Notes: generated by a model not told the origin, from the letters alone. 41,070 nt of DNA from an uncultured Geobacter sp. (GCA_937860145.1 CALMBF010000007.1:1-41070), one strand, 5' to 3'; shown: positions 1 to 8,710, counted from the first letter of the stretch. A program made the numbers and translations.

Positions 1-53
1 GGGTGGGTCAAAAAACACGCCTATGGTGGGTCAAAATTCAATGCCGATTGACA
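1..53. mobile_element. Probable end of an insertion sequence (IS21-like)
   Basis: The 12-base string GGTGGGTCAAAA occurs twice, at 2-13 and 25-36, and the segment closes with TGACA at 49-53. Read on the minus strand this is TGTCA followed by two TTTTGACCCACC repeats. IS21-family elements have multiple repeated transposase-binding sites at ends starting with TG. No transposase gene is in the window. The contig edge falling here fits an assembly break at a multicopy element. The family assignment is a guess from the pattern. Confidence 0.3.
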
Positions 54-73
54 CCCGCGAAACAGTAATCTAT

Positions 74-1336
74 CTAACCTTCAGCCCTTTTCAGCGGGAT
101 CACCTTTGCCCCATTCTTTAGACCGTCCAGGTAATCAGACCAAACCTGCATCATCTTCCGGCGTTCTGCAAGGTGGCTTGTCCGGTTATATGCTCTTCCA
201 AGGGGATCTTTAACCTTGTGTGCAAGTTGATGTTCGACAATATCAGGTCGAAACTGCAAAACTTCATCGAGGATCGTTCTAGCCATGGCCCTGAAACCGT
301 GGCCAGTGATTTCTTGCTTGTCGAATCCAAGCCGGCGCAAACCTGCATTGACGGCATTTTCAGACATGCAACGAAGGGGTGAACGGTGGCAGGGAAAAAC
401 ATACTTGCCGTGTCCGGTGAGTGGCTGTAAAGACTTCAAAATTTCGATCGCCTGACGTGACAGGGGTACAAGGTGAGCAACCCGCATTTTCATCTTCTCG
501 GCAGAGATGTTCCACTCAGCCGCCTCAAGGTCAATTTCTGACCATTCGGCCTGACGAAGTTCCCCGGGGCGCACAAAGAGCAAGGGGGCAAGTTGCATTG
601 CACATTTGACAATAAAGGAGCCGGTAAAGCCATCAATCGCCCTTAATAGCGGAGCAACTTCCTTCGGGTCTGTTGGTGCTGCCATGTGCTTATTCTTCAC
701 TGTTGGCAGGACACCGCGTAAAGATGCAGCCGGGTTCTGTTCGCACTTGCCCCTCACAACGGCATATTTGAAAGTCATGTCTATTGCGATCTTCAAGCGG
801 TGGGCAGTCTCTAGAGTTCGGCTTGCGATCCGTTCAAGCAACTCTGCAAGTTCCGGTGTCCTTATCTCATTTATCGGCTTGCTACCTATGAAGGGGAACA
901 CATCTACTTCCAGACCCCGCAATAACCGCTTTGCGTGATTCTCTGTCCAATCGGCCTGTTTTTGTGCATGCCAGTCACGGGCAATCTTTTCGAAGTTATT
1001 GGCATTGTTTTCCGCCATAGCTGCCTTGTGAGCTTTCTTAGCTTCGCTAGGGTCAATCCCATTGGCTAACAGCTTCTTGGCTTCTTCACGGCGTTGCCTG
1101 GCATCGGAAAGGGTAACGGCAGGATACGCCCCAAATGATAGCAACCGCTCTTTACCAGAATAGCGGTATTTCATCCGCCATAACTTAGATGCAGGTAGGG
1201 GTTTACCGGCAGGATCATGCTTCTGTTTGCCGACCAGGAGATATAACCCCCCGCCGTCAAAAAGGGTCATGTCCTTTTCTTGTGGCTTGGCGTTCTTAAC
1301 CTGCACGTCTGAAAGCGGCACGATCTGTTTAGGCAT
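74..1336 (-). CDS. P4-type tyrosine integrase of a genomic island
   Basis: Site-specific tyrosine recombinase of 420 residues that would integrate and excise an island at the adjacent tRNA-Leu. The N-terminal ~100 residues resemble the DUF4102 arm-binding domain (FDGGGLYLLV, SFGAYPAVTL). The C-terminal catalytic domain shows Arg256 (RPGELR), His346 and Arg349 (GHGFRAMART), His373 (HQLAH) and the nucleophile Tyr383 (AYNR), so the catalytic set is complete. The ATG at 1336 is preferred over an in-frame ATG 23 codons upstream because it follows a GGGGGGAGAG ribosome site. The gene start faces the tRNA 3' end, the usual arrangement for tRNA-targeting islands. The rest of the island would lie left of position 1 and is not visible. 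Confidence 0.93.
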   Translation of the reverse strand: MPKQIVPLSDVQVKNAKPQEKDMTLFDGGGLYLLVGKQKHDPAGKPLPASKLWRMKYRYSGKERLLSFGAYPAVTLSDARQRREEAKKLLANGIDPSEAKKAHKAAMAENNANNFEKIARDWHAQKQADWTENHAKRLLRGLEVDVFPFIGSKPINEIRTPELAELLERIASRTLETAHRLKIAIDMTFKYAVVRGKCEQNPAASLRGVLPTVKNKHMAAPTDPKEVAPLLRAIDGFTGSFIVKCAMQLAPLLFVRPGELRQAEWSEIDLEAAEWNISAEKMKMRVAHLVPLSRQAIEILKSLQPLTGHGKYVFPCHRSPLRCMSENAVNAGLRRLGFDKQEITGHGFRAMARTILDEVLQFRPDIVEHQLAHKVKDPLGRAYNRTSHLAERRKMMQVWSDYLDGLKNGAKVIPLKRAEG

Positions 1337-1350
1337 GGCTCTCCCCCCTA

Positions 1351-1421
1351 TTTTGGGTATATGACCTTTCAGTATAGGTATAGATACCCTTACTGATATA
1401 CCCAAAACAAGTAGCTGTCAA
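1351..1421 (-). promoter_or_regulatory. Integrase promoter with nested inverted repeats
   Basis: A TTGACA -35 box lies at 1421-1416 on the minus strand, with TATATC (15-bp gap) or TATCAG (17-bp gap) as possible -10. A perfect 11-bp inverted repeat, TTTTGGGTATA at 1351-1361 and TATACCCAAAA at 1397-1407, overlaps the -10 region. A smaller repeat, GGTAT-AG-ATACC (1377-1388), lies between its arms. The repeats are seen directly. A role as operator for integrase/excisionase autorepression, or as recombination arm sites, is inferred. Confidence 0.5.
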
Positions 1422-1458
1422 TAGACTGAACTAGACACTACCAGACAGCAGATAATAA

Positions 1459-1484
1459 AAAAGCCTTGATTTCTCAAGGCTTTT
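1459..1484 (-). terminator. Terminator downstream of tRNA-Leu
   Basis: Perfect 11-bp hairpin, AAAAGCCTTGA and TCAAGGCTTTT around a four-base loop. On the minus strand it is followed by a run of T, as expected for a factor-independent terminator of the tRNA transcript. It separates the tRNA from the integrase promoter. Confidence 0.8.
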
Positions 1485-1494
1485 AATAACTCTT

Positions 1495-1510
1495 TAGACT
1501 ATTTTAGACT
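1495..1510. repeat. TAGACT direct repeats between tRNA and integrase
   Basis: TTTAGACT occurs twice in tandem (1493-1500 and 1503-1510) directly beside the tRNA 3' end. A third TAGACT lies at 1422-1427. Short repeats here could be integrase arm-binding sites of the attachment region. That role is inferred from position only. Confidence 0.3.
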
Positions 1511-1516
1511 TACTAC

Positions 1517-1603
1517 TGGTGCCCGGGACCGGAATCGAACCGGTACAGCCTTGCGGCCGAGGGATTTTAAGTCCCTTGCGTCTACCAATTCCGCCACCCG
1601 GGC
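1517..1603 (-). tRNA. tRNA-Leu (anticodon TAA)
   Basis: The 87-nt minus-strand sequence folds as a class II tRNA. GCCCGGG at 1603-1597 pairs with CCCGGGC before an encoded ACCA end at 1520-1517. The T-arm contains GGTTCGATTCC. The anticodon stem AGGGA/TCCCT encloses the loop CTTAAAA with anticodon TAA, reading UUA. The long variable arm is typical of tRNA-Leu. It is the likely attachment site for the neighbouring integrase. Confidence 0.95.
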
Positions 1604-1618
1604 ATGCGGGAAGTGGTG

Positions 1619-1900
1619 CTAAATGCAGTTTACCCGCTCGCGCAGCTCCTTGCCCGTCTTGAAGAACGGGGTTTTCTTGGCCGGGATGGTAACGACTTCG
1701 CCATTCTTGGGATTTCTCGCCTCACGGGCTTCACGCTCGCGGACGGTGAAACTGCCGAACCCCCTGATTTCGACCTTGTCCCCTTCCCTGAGAGCAGTGG
1801 CCATGGAGTCGAAAATGATGTTAACGACCATTTCAGACTCCTTGCGATTCAGGAAACCGTTCGCTTCCATTATCTTCTCAACAAGTTCACTTTTTGTCAC
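1619..1900 (-). CDS. ihfB: Integration host factor subunit beta
   Basis: A 93-residue DNABII protein that bends DNA as a heterodimer with IHF-alpha and assists sigma-54 promoters and recombination. The helical N-terminus, the GFGSFTVRERE beta strand and the ARNPKNGE...PAKKTPFF DNA-binding arm with its intercalating proline are all visible. The start is GTG at 1900, preceded by GAGGTG. It lies 38 bp downstream of rpsA on the same strand, the common rpsA-ihfB order. That order favours IHF-beta over HU or IHF-alpha, though sequence alone does not exclude a HU-type assignment. Confidence 0.85.
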   Translation of the reverse strand: MTKSELVEKIMEANGFLNRKESEMVVNIIFDSMATALREGDKVEIRGFGSFTVREREAREARNPKNGEVVTIPAKKTPFFKTGKELRERVNCI

Positions 1901-1938
1901 GAAAACACCTCATGATAGAACATAACTGGCGGCAATGA

Positions 1939-3693
1939 CTAGGCGTTGTTATTCTTGTTCAACTCACCCTTGAGCAGCTCGCCGAAGCTGGAGAACGACT
2001 CGTTCTGGGAACCCAGATACCCCTGCATCTCCTCCTTCTCGATGGCGATCTGCAGAGCCTTGAGGGAGAGGGCAATCTTGCGTTCCTGGGTGTCCACGTT
2101 GAGGACAACCGCCTCCATCTCGTCGCCAACATTGGCGAAACCCTTGGCAGAGGGGACCTTCTCCTGGGAAAGTTCGGAGACGTGAATGAGGCCTTCAATG
2201 CCGTCCTCGATCTCGACGAAAACACCGAAATCGGTTACCGAGGAGACCTTGCCCTTCACGCGGGTACCGGCCTTGTATTTCTCCGGCACAAGGGACCAGG
2301 GATCGGGGCTCAGCTGCTTGATGCCGAGAGAGAGACGCTCGTTGGCAGGATCGATGTTAAGAACAACAGCCTGGATCGTCTGTCCCTTGGTGAAGACCTC
2401 GCCCGGGTGCTTGATCCGCTTGGTCCAGGAGATGTCGGACACGTGCACGAGGCCGTCGATGCCATCCTCGACACCGATGAAAACACCGAAGTCGGTGATG
2501 TTCTTGATCTGACCTTCCAGTTTGGTCCCCATGGGGTAGCGCTCTTCAAGCACTGTCCAGGGATTCTGTTCAGTCTGCTTCAGACCGAGGGAGATGCGCC
2601 GATTCCCCGGGTCGATACCGAGAATAACGGTCTCCACCTGGTCGCCGACGGTAAGGATCTCGGAAGGATGCCGAACTCTCTTGGTCCAGGACATCTCCGA
2701 CACGTGGATCAGCCCTTCGACACCGTCCTCGAGGGCAACAAAGGCCCCGTATTCCATGAGGCTTACGACCTTGCCACTGATCCTGTCACCCACGTTGTAG
2801 CGCTTGTCGACATCAATCCACGGATCGGGCACGGTCTGCTTCAGGCCGAGGGATATCTTACCCTTTGACGGGTCGAATTTAAGCACCTTGACATTCAGCT
2901 TGTCTCCCACCTTGATCATCTCGGACGGGTGGTTCAGCTTTCCCCAGGACATATCGGTGACATGGAGAAGACCATCCACACCGCCGACATCCACGAATGC
3001 GCCGTAATCGGTAAGATTCTTGACGATCCCTTCACGGATCTGCCCCTCTTCAAGGGTCTCCAGAGTCTGCTCACGTACGTGGCCACGCTCCTCTTCCATG
3101 AGTACCCGACGGGAAAGAACGACATTGCCGCGTTTGCGGTTTACCTTTAAAATCCGGAAACGATAGGTCTGGCCGAGATAACGGTCAAGATTTGCTCCGG
3201 GGCGGAGGTCAACCTGGGAAGCCGGGAGAAATGCCGGAAGCCCGATATCAACCGTCAGTCCGCCTTTTACCTTGGCGACGATCTTACCCTCGATGATGCC
3301 GCCTTCGCCGCCTGCCTCGGCAATGCGGTCCCAGCCGATAAGCTGCTCTGCCTTCCGCTTGGAAAGGACCAGATGTCCCTTTGCGTTCTCATTACGCTGG
3401 AAAAGGACCTTTACCTTGTCGCCGACCTGGACGGTGACAACGCCGTCTTCATCCATGAACTCTTCGGCATGCACACAACCCTCGGACTTGTAGCCGACAT
3501 CGACCATGACAAAGTCCTGGGTGATCTGCACGACGGTACCTTCTACAACATCGCCGACCTTCGGCTGCCTGAGGCTGTCCTGGAAAAGCTCCGCAAATTC
3601 ATCAGTGCCGGCATTTTCGTGCTCGTCATCAATATCCTTGAAACGCCTTATCGGCGCATCGTTTTTTCTGTGCTGCATTGAATCATTACTCAT
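1939..3693 (-). CDS. rpsA: 30S ribosomal protein S1
   Basis: 584-residue ribosomal protein S1, which holds mRNA on the 30S subunit. Six S1/OB repeats can be followed. The first two are divergent (VGDVVEGTVVQ and GGIIEGKIVAKVKGG). Repeats three to six carry the canonical pattern G-x-FV-x(6)-G-L-HVS(E/D), for example TDYGAFVDVGGVDGLLHV. The ATG at 3693 follows GGGGGTAGGAATTG; a TTG codon just upstream is less likely. Full-length for proteobacterial S1, and part of the cmk-ispH-rpsA-ihfB run. Confidence 0.97.
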   Translation of the reverse strand: MSNDSMQHRKNDAPIRRFKDIDDEHENAGTDEFAELFQDSLRQPKVGDVVEGTVVQITQDFVMVDVGYKSEGCVHAEEFMDEDGVVTVQVGDKVKVLFQRNENAKGHLVLSKRKAEQLIGWDRIAEAGGEGGIIEGKIVAKVKGGLTVDIGLPAFLPASQVDLRPGANLDRYLGQTYRFRILKVNRKRGNVVLSRRVLMEEERGHVREQTLETLEEGQIREGIVKNLTDYGAFVDVGGVDGLLHVTDMSWGKLNHPSEMIKVGDKLNVKVLKFDPSKGKISLGLKQTVPDPWIDVDKRYNVGDRISGKVVSLMEYGAFVALEDGVEGLIHVSEMSWTKRVRHPSEILTVGDQVETVILGIDPGNRRISLGLKQTEQNPWTVLEERYPMGTKLEGQIKNITDFGVFIGVEDGIDGLVHVSDISWTKRIKHPGEVFTKGQTIQAVVLNIDPANERLSLGIKQLSPDPWSLVPEKYKAGTRVKGKVSSVTDFGVFVEIEDGIEGLIHVSELSQEKVPSAKGFANVGDEMEAVVLNVDTQERKIALSLKALQIAIEKEEMQGYLGSQNESFSSFGELLKGELNKNNNA

Positions 3694-3758
3694 CAATTCC
3701 TACCCCCTAACTAGTCGTCTTCAGAATTTTTCTAAGCTATCAACAATTTTGTAAAAGT

Positions 3759-4613
3759 TCAATCTTTTTTGTCCTTGGACAGTTCGGCGATCCGCTCAAC
3801 CACCCCGTCAATCAGCCATTTGGGTGTTGACGCGCCGGCAGTCACCCCCACCCGTTCGATTCCATGGAACCAGCTGCCGTCAAGATTCTCAGCCGACTCC
3901 ACGTGATAGGTATGGGGCTGGATTTCCTTGCAAATCTCCGCCAGTCTTTTGGTATTGGCGCTGTTGTAACCGCCGATAACGACCATGCAATCCACGGTGG
4001 TGGCAAGTGCCCTGGCCTCGTCCTGACGTACCGACGTGGCATCGCAGATGGTATTGTATACTCGCACCTCCGCCCCTTTGGTCAGGGCTGCGGTGACTAC
4101 CTCCTGCAGATGCTCTAGCGCCTGGGTCGTCTGGGCAACGATACCGATCCTCTTCATGGCCGGCAGCGCAAGCACGTCATCAGCGGACGCAACCACATGC
4201 ACCCTGCCTCCGGCGTAAGAGACGATCCCCTGCACTTCGGGGTGATCATAATCCCCCAGCACGATGACGTCGTACCCCTGGGACGATAACTCCTTCACGT
4301 ACTCCTGGGCTTTTTTTACAAAGGGGCAGGTAGCGTCCACCACATCGAGCTGTTTTTCTTCAGCCTCGGCGATCTCTGCTTCTGTGACACCGTGGGAACG
4401 GATGATGACCGTACCGGAATCAATGGAAGAGAGGTCCTTCAGGACCTTTACCCCCAACTCCTCCAGACGGTTGACAACCTGGGGCGAATGGATGATCGGC
4501 CCAAGGGTATAGGTACCGGTGGTACTCTGCCTGCTGGCAGCCTCGAAAGCTATCTGCGTCGCCCGTTTCACGCCAAAGCAAAAACCCGCATTTCTGGCAA
4601 GGATTATTTCCAT
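3759..4613 (-). CDS. ispH: 4-hydroxy-3-methylbut-2-enyl diphosphate reductase
   Basis: 284-residue LytB/IspH, the last enzyme of the MEP isoprenoid pathway. It reduces HMBPP to IPP and DMAPP with a 4Fe-4S cluster. The three cluster cysteines are Cys12 (NAGFCFGVKRA), Cys96 (DATCPFVKKA) and Cys190 (YNTICDATSVRQ). The ATG at 4613 is chosen because it follows a GGGGAGAAGAGGG ribosome site and gives the family N-terminus; the reading frame runs about 59 codons further upstream into cmk without family similarity. It lies 16 bp after cmk, so the two are probably co-transcribed. Confidence 0.96.
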   Translation of the reverse strand: MEIILARNAGFCFGVKRATQIAFEAASRQSTTGTYTLGPIIHSPQVVNRLEELGVKVLKDLSSIDSGTVIIRSHGVTEAEIAEAEEKQLDVVDATCPFVKKAQEYVKELSSQGYDVIVLGDYDHPEVQGIVSYAGGRVHVVASADDVLALPAMKRIGIVAQTTQALEHLQEVVTAALTKGAEVRVYNTICDATSVRQDEARALATTVDCMVVIGGYNSANTKRLAEICKEIQPHTYHVESAENLDGSWFHGIERVGVTAGASTPKWLIDGVVERIAELSKDKKD

Positions 4614-4629
4614 ACGCCCTCTTCTCCCC

Positions 4630-5322
4630 TTACTGTCGGCCCGCCTTCGCCCTGACAACGGCTTCCATCTTCTCCAGCACTTCGTCAAGGGTGAGGGATG
4701 TTGAATCGATGTCGATGGCATCATCTGCCCTGCGCAACGGAGCAATCGTGCGCTGCAGGTCCTGACGGTCCCGCTGTTCAACCTCGACAATCGTCTGTTC
4801 CAGGGTCACGCTTGCCCCTTTTGCCCTGAGCTCTTCGAAACGACGCCTCCCCCGCTCCTCGACCGACGCGGTGAGAAAAAACTTCACCTGCGCGGTGGGG
4901 AAAACCACCGTCCCGATATCGCGCCCCTCCAGGACGACGCCGCCACGCTCCCCCATACGGCGCTGCAGGGCCAGGAGGTAGTCGCGAACGACCTTCTTCG
5001 CGGATACGACCGACGTAAGGAGGCTGATCTCCGGCGTACGGATGGCGGTGGAGACATCCTCGCCATTCACCAGGACACGGCAACAGCCGTCGGACCGGTC
5101 AAAATCGATATCCAGCCCCGTGCAGAGCTTCCCCAAAGCGTTCTCGTCCTCGGGATCGATACCGCCACGCCTTGCCATGAGAGCCACGGCACGGAACATG
5201 GCTCCGGTGTCGATGTTGATGTAACCGAGACGGTCCGCAAGCGCCCTCGTCACCGTGCTCTTGCCGGCACCGGAGGGCCCGTCGATGGCGACAATCAGTT
5301 TTCGCTCGGCAGAACCGCTCAT
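4630..5322 (-). CDS. cmk: Cytidylate kinase
   Basis: 230-residue (d)CMP kinase, which phosphorylates CMP/dCMP with ATP. The P-loop GPSGAGKST is at residues 15-23. The NMP-binding segments INIDTGAMFRAVAL, VVLEGRDIGTVVFP and the Arg-rich lid (RGRRRFEELRAKG, QRDRQDLQR) are typical of bacterial Cmk. Its ATG overlaps the aroA stop in an ATGA, indicating translational coupling. Confidence 0.96.
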   Translation of the reverse strand: MSGSAERKLIVAIDGPSGAGKSTVTRALADRLGYINIDTGAMFRAVALMARRGGIDPEDENALGKLCTGLDIDFDRSDGCCRVLVNGEDVSTAIRTPEISLLTSVVSAKKVVRDYLLALQRRMGERGGVVLEGRDIGTVVFPTAQVKFFLTASVEERGRRRFEELRAKGASVTLEQTIVEVEQRDRQDLQRTIAPLRRADDAIDIDSTSLTLDEVLEKMEAVVRAKAGRQ

Positions 5323-6608
5323 CTACGGGCCACCTGTTCGAGAAGCGCGAGGAAATTGGGGAAGGAAGTCGCGATACAGTCAATATCGTCCACCCGTGAA
5401 CTGTCCGGCGCCACCAGGCCTGCCACCAGCATGGACATGGCGATGCGATGGTCCCCCTTGCTGTCGGCGGTGAACGGGACGAAACTCCCCCCTCCCCCGA
5501 TGATCATGCCGTCTTCGGTCTCCTCAACGGCGATCCCGGACAGGCGGAGGTTTTCGGCCATGGCCGTGATCCGGTCAGTCTCCTTGACCCGGAGTTCACG
5601 GGCGTCACGGATGACCGTCCGACCCGAAGCACAGGCAGCGGCCACACAGATGACCGGAAACTCGTCGATCGCCCGCGGCACCAGGTCACCACCGATCTCG
5701 ATCCCCCTCAGTCGGGACGTTTTCACGAGGATATCCGCCACCGGCTCGCCGGAGACCTCCCGCTGGTTCAGGAGGGTAAGGTCTGCCCCCATCAGCTCCA
5801 GGATATCGATGATGCCGGTGCGGGTAGGGTTCACCCCGACCCCCTTGATGAGAAGCTCGGAACCGGGGACGATCAGACCGGCCACCAGGAAGAAGGCAGC
5901 CGAGGATATGTCGCCGGGGACAACGATCTCCTGCCCCGCAAGCTCACGCCCCCCCCTGATCTTCACGTGGGGCCCGTCGGCCTCTATGTCGGCGCCGAAA
6001 TGGCGCAGCATCCGCTCCGAGTGGTCGCGGGAAAGATGCGGTTCGCGCACGACCGTCTCCCCCTCGGCATAGAGACCGGCGAGGAGGATGGCCGACTTCA
6101 CCTGGGCGCTGGAAACGGGCGAATCATAGGAGATGCCGGTGAGTTTCGATCCGGTAATGGCCAGGGGCGCCTTTTCTCCCCCTCCCCTGCCGGCGATCTT
6201 TGCTCCCATGGCGCCGAGGGGCCCGACCACCCGCTTCATGGGCCGCTTGCGCAGGTACTTGTCACCCGTCAGGACGGAAAAGAAGGATTGTCCGGCCAGC
6301 AGACCGGTGAGCAGGCGGATCGAGGTGCCTGAGTTGCCGCAGTCGAGGATGTCCTCAGGCTCCTTCAGACCGTGCAGCCCCCTGCCGTGGATTGTCAGGG
6401 TGGTGCCGTCATCCTCCACCTCAACACCCATGGCTCGGAAAGCATTCAGGGTCGCCATGTTGTCCTCTCCGCGCAGGAATCCCGTGACCCTCGTGATGCC
6501 GGTGGCAATCGAGCCGAGCATGATGGAGCGGTGGGAGATGGACTTGTCCCCCGGCACGGTAATTTCACCGGAAACTGCCCGCGCAGCCTGAATGGTATAG
6601 CTTTCCAC
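5319..6608 (-). CDS. aroA: 3-phosphoshikimate 1-carboxyvinyltransferase (EPSP synthase)
   Basis: 429-residue EPSP synthase joining shikimate-3-phosphate and PEP in the shikimate pathway. N-terminal VPGDKSISHRS supplies substrate-binding Lys/Ser/Arg. LDCGNSGTSIRLL is the conserved domain-1 signature, and RVKETDRI and GDHRIAMS mark the C-terminal domain. The start is taken as GTG at 6608, five bases after AGGGGG; longer reading upstream has no family match. It sits 13 bp after tyrA, in the aromatic amino acid operon. Confidence 0.95.
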   Translation of the reverse strand: MESYTIQAARAVSGEITVPGDKSISHRSIMLGSIATGITRVTGFLRGEDNMATLNAFRAMGVEVEDDGTTLTIHGRGLHGLKEPEDILDCGNSGTSIRLLTGLLAGQSFFSVLTGDKYLRKRPMKRVVGPLGAMGAKIAGRGGGEKAPLAITGSKLTGISYDSPVSSAQVKSAILLAGLYAEGETVVREPHLSRDHSERMLRHFGADIEADGPHVKIRGGRELAGQEIVVPGDISSAAFFLVAGLIVPGSELLIKGVGVNPTRTGIIDILELMGADLTLLNQREVSGEPVADILVKTSRLRGIEIGGDLVPRAIDEFPVICVAAACASGRTVIRDARELRVKETDRITAMAENLRLSGIAVEETEDGMIIGGGGSFVPFTADSKGDHRIAMSMLVAGLVAPDSSRVDDIDCIATSFPNFLALLEQVARR

Positions 6609-6621
6609 GATAACCCCCTGT

Positions 6622-7482
6622 TTACAGGATACTTTCCCTATGCTGACGCGAACGGTCAAAGAAATCTTCCAGCCCCGGGCCGTCACCCTCTGCCACCAGG
6701 CGGCGCAGTTCGCCGTAGTGGACGGCGAAAAAATCCATCATTTCCAGCACCGCCGTGCGGTTCTGCAGGGCGATGTCGCGCCACATGACCGGGTCGGAGG
6801 AGGCAATGCGGGTGAAGTCGCGGAAACCTCCGGCGGAATACTTGAGGATGTTCTCGTCGCAGCCGTGGTAATCTCCCACGGCGTTCACCAGGCTGTAGGC
6901 AACCATGTGGGGGAGATGGGAGATGGCGGCCACCACCTTGTCGTGTTTCACCGGGTCCATCAGCACCACTTCGCTACCGGCGATCCGCCACATCCTGCTC
7001 ACCTTTTCCAGCGCCTTCGCGTCGGTCGTGGCCGTCGGCGTGATGATGCAGCGCTTCCCCCTGTAGAGGGTGGAAAAGGAAGCATCGACACCGGACTTCT
7101 CCGTGCCGGCGATGGGGTGGCCGCCAACGAAGTGGCGCCCCGGCGGCATGAGCGGCTCGCAGGCCGCCACGATCTCTTCCTTGACGCTCCCCCCGTCGGT
7201 GACGATGGCACCCGGCGCCAGAAACGGGGCGATTTCAGCGGTGATGGAGGCGATGGTGCAGACCGGCGTGGCGAGGAAAATCATATCGGCGCCGGCAACC
7301 CCGATAGCGGGCTCGTGCTCGTAGCGGTCAATGACCCCCAGCTCCACGGCCCGCTGCAGATTGGCGGCACCACGACCGATGCCGACGATCTCCCCCACCT
7401 CCCCCTGCTCCCGGAGGATACGGGCCAGGGAGCCGCCGATGAGGCCGACGCCGACGATGGCAAGACGATTGATCAGTGGCAT
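6622..7482 (-). CDS. tyrA: Prephenate dehydrogenase
   Basis: 286-residue NAD(P)-dependent dehydrogenase that converts prephenate to 4-hydroxyphenylpyruvate for tyrosine synthesis. The Rossmann motif GVGLIGGSLA begins near residue 11. TDGGSVK, GGHPIAGTEKSGVDA and ISHLPHMVAYSLV match the TyrA core. It lacks fused chorismate mutase or ACT domains. It starts one base after the pheA stop. Arogenate as an alternative substrate cannot be excluded. Confidence 0.94.
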   Translation of the reverse strand: MPLINRLAIVGVGLIGGSLARILREQGEVGEIVGIGRGAANLQRAVELGVIDRYEHEPAIGVAGADMIFLATPVCTIASITAEIAPFLAPGAIVTDGGSVKEEIVAACEPLMPPGRHFVGGHPIAGTEKSGVDASFSTLYRGKRCIITPTATTDAKALEKVSRMWRIAGSEVVLMDPVKHDKVVAAISHLPHMVAYSLVNAVGDYHGCDENILKYSAGGFRDFTRIASSDPVMWRDIALQNRTAVLEMMDFFAVHYGELRRLVAEGDGPGLEDFFDRSRQHRESIL

Positions 7483-7483
7483 G

Positions 7484-8548
7484 TTATTTGGCCCTCGGGT
7501 AGGAGCCGAGCAGCTTCACGAACTGGCAGTATCCCTTGAGCTCCTCCACCGCAGCCTGGACGTTGGTATCTGAGATATGCCCCACCAGGTCGAGGAAGAA
7601 GATGTACTCCCAGGCCTTCTTCTTCATCGGCCGGGACTCGATCTTGCAGAGGTTGACCCCGCGACTGGCGAACGGCTCCAGCATCCGGTAGAGGATCCCC
7701 GGCTCGTCCTTGACGGCGAACATGAGGGAGGTCTTGTCATCGCTCCCCGCGTCGGCGATCTTCTTGCCGATCACCAGAAACCGGGTGAAGTTGTTCACCT
7801 GGTCCTCGATCCGCTCCCTCACCACCTTCAGGTCATAGACCGACGCGGCGTATTCGCTGGCAATGGCCGCGGCGGAGTAGTCCTCGCTGACGATCTGGGC
7901 CGCCAGGGTCGTGGAGGCAACGTCGACCACCGGGATGTGGGGGAGGTTGTCCTCCAGCCATTTACGGCACTGGGCCAGGGGCTGGGGGTGGGAATAGACC
8001 TTCTTGATGTCCTCCATGCGACCGGTCTTGGAGAGGAGGAAGTGGGAGACCTCCAGCAGCACCTCGGCGCTGATCTTCAGCTCGCTCTCCATGAACATGT
8101 CCAGGGTATGGGAGACGACACCCTCGGTGGAATTTTCCACCGGGACCACGCCGTAGAGGGCCCGCCCCTTCTCCACCTCTTCGAACACTGCCGGGATGGA
8201 CTTCTGGGGGACCAGCTCGGCGGCGAGGCCGAACTGCTGCATGGCCGCAAGATGGGAGAAGGTGGCCTTGGGCCCGAGGAACGCCACGCGCATGGGGGCT
8301 TCGAGGGCGAGGGAGGCGGAGATGATTTCCCGGAAGACGCTCCGCACCGCCTCGTTGGGAAACGGTCCGGGATTCGCGGCGGTCAGCCGTTCATAGATCT
8401 CCCGTTCGCGGCTCGGCACATGGAAATCACGGCTTTCGGCCTGCTTGAGGCGGCCGACCTCCATGACATAGCGGGCCCGCTCGTTGAGCAGTTCGAGAAT
8501 ACGATCGTCGATGTTGTCAATCGAATTGCGCAGGTCAAGAAGCGACAT
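7484..8548 (-). CDS. pheA: Bifunctional chorismate mutase / prephenate dehydratase
   Basis: 354-residue P-protein for phenylalanine synthesis. An AroQ-type chorismate mutase spans about residues 1-85 (LRNSIDNIDDRILELLNERA). The prephenate dehydratase domain follows (VAFLGPKATFSHLAA, VPVENSTEGVVSHTLD, NFTRFLVIG). The C-terminal ACT domain (CKIESRPMKKKAWEY, with the ESRP feedback motif) suggests phenylalanine inhibition. The ATG follows GGAGGAGTAGAAA. First gene of the pheA-tyrA-aroA-cmk-ispH-rpsA-ihfB run. Confidence 0.96.
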   Translation of the reverse strand: MSLLDLRNSIDNIDDRILELLNERARYVMEVGRLKQAESRDFHVPSREREIYERLTAANPGPFPNEAVRSVFREIISASLALEAPMRVAFLGPKATFSHLAAMQQFGLAAELVPQKSIPAVFEEVEKGRALYGVVPVENSTEGVVSHTLDMFMESELKISAEVLLEVSHFLLSKTGRMEDIKKVYSHPQPLAQCRKWLEDNLPHIPVVDVASTTLAAQIVSEDYSAAAIASEYAASVYDLKVVRERIEDQVNNFTRFLVIGKKIADAGSDDKTSLMFAVKDEPGILYRMLEPFASRGVNLCKIESRPMKKKAWEYIFFLDLVGHISDTNVQAAVEELKGYCQFVKLLGSYPRAK

Positions 8549-8609
8549 TTTCTACTCCTCCGTGAATCCGCTGGAAAGTGCCTGCCAACGTGGGTGCCAA
8601 GCGGGTTAA

Positions 8610-8636
8610 TCTATAGCATGGCAGGAGAAAAGGCAA
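8610..8636 (-). promoter_or_regulatory. Candidate promoter for the pheA operon
   Basis: On the minus strand TTGCCT (8636-8631) is followed by an extended -10, TGC-TATAGA, at 8618-8610, with a 15-bp gap. It lies about 60 bp upstream of pheA, in the only sizeable gap before the operon. The short spacing is offset by the TG extension. This is a prediction by eye. Confidence 0.4.
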
Positions 8637-8710
8637 CAGTTTTGCGCCCCGGCGGGGAGCCGCTGCGGGGGCGGACACCGCGGGAAAAGCCGCACCGGTC
8701 CCGTTCACGA

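Noticed and set aside
8584-8600. Sigma-54-like sequence TTGGCACCCACGTTGGC on the minus strand upstream of pheA
   Set aside because: Spacing is right but the essential -12 GC reads GG. The extended -10 nearby is a simpler promoter for a housekeeping operon.
8646-8671. GCCCC/GGGGC hairpin after the two-TM protein gene as a terminator
   Set aside because: Only five base pairs in a very GC-rich stretch and no T tract on the relevant strand; too weak to call.
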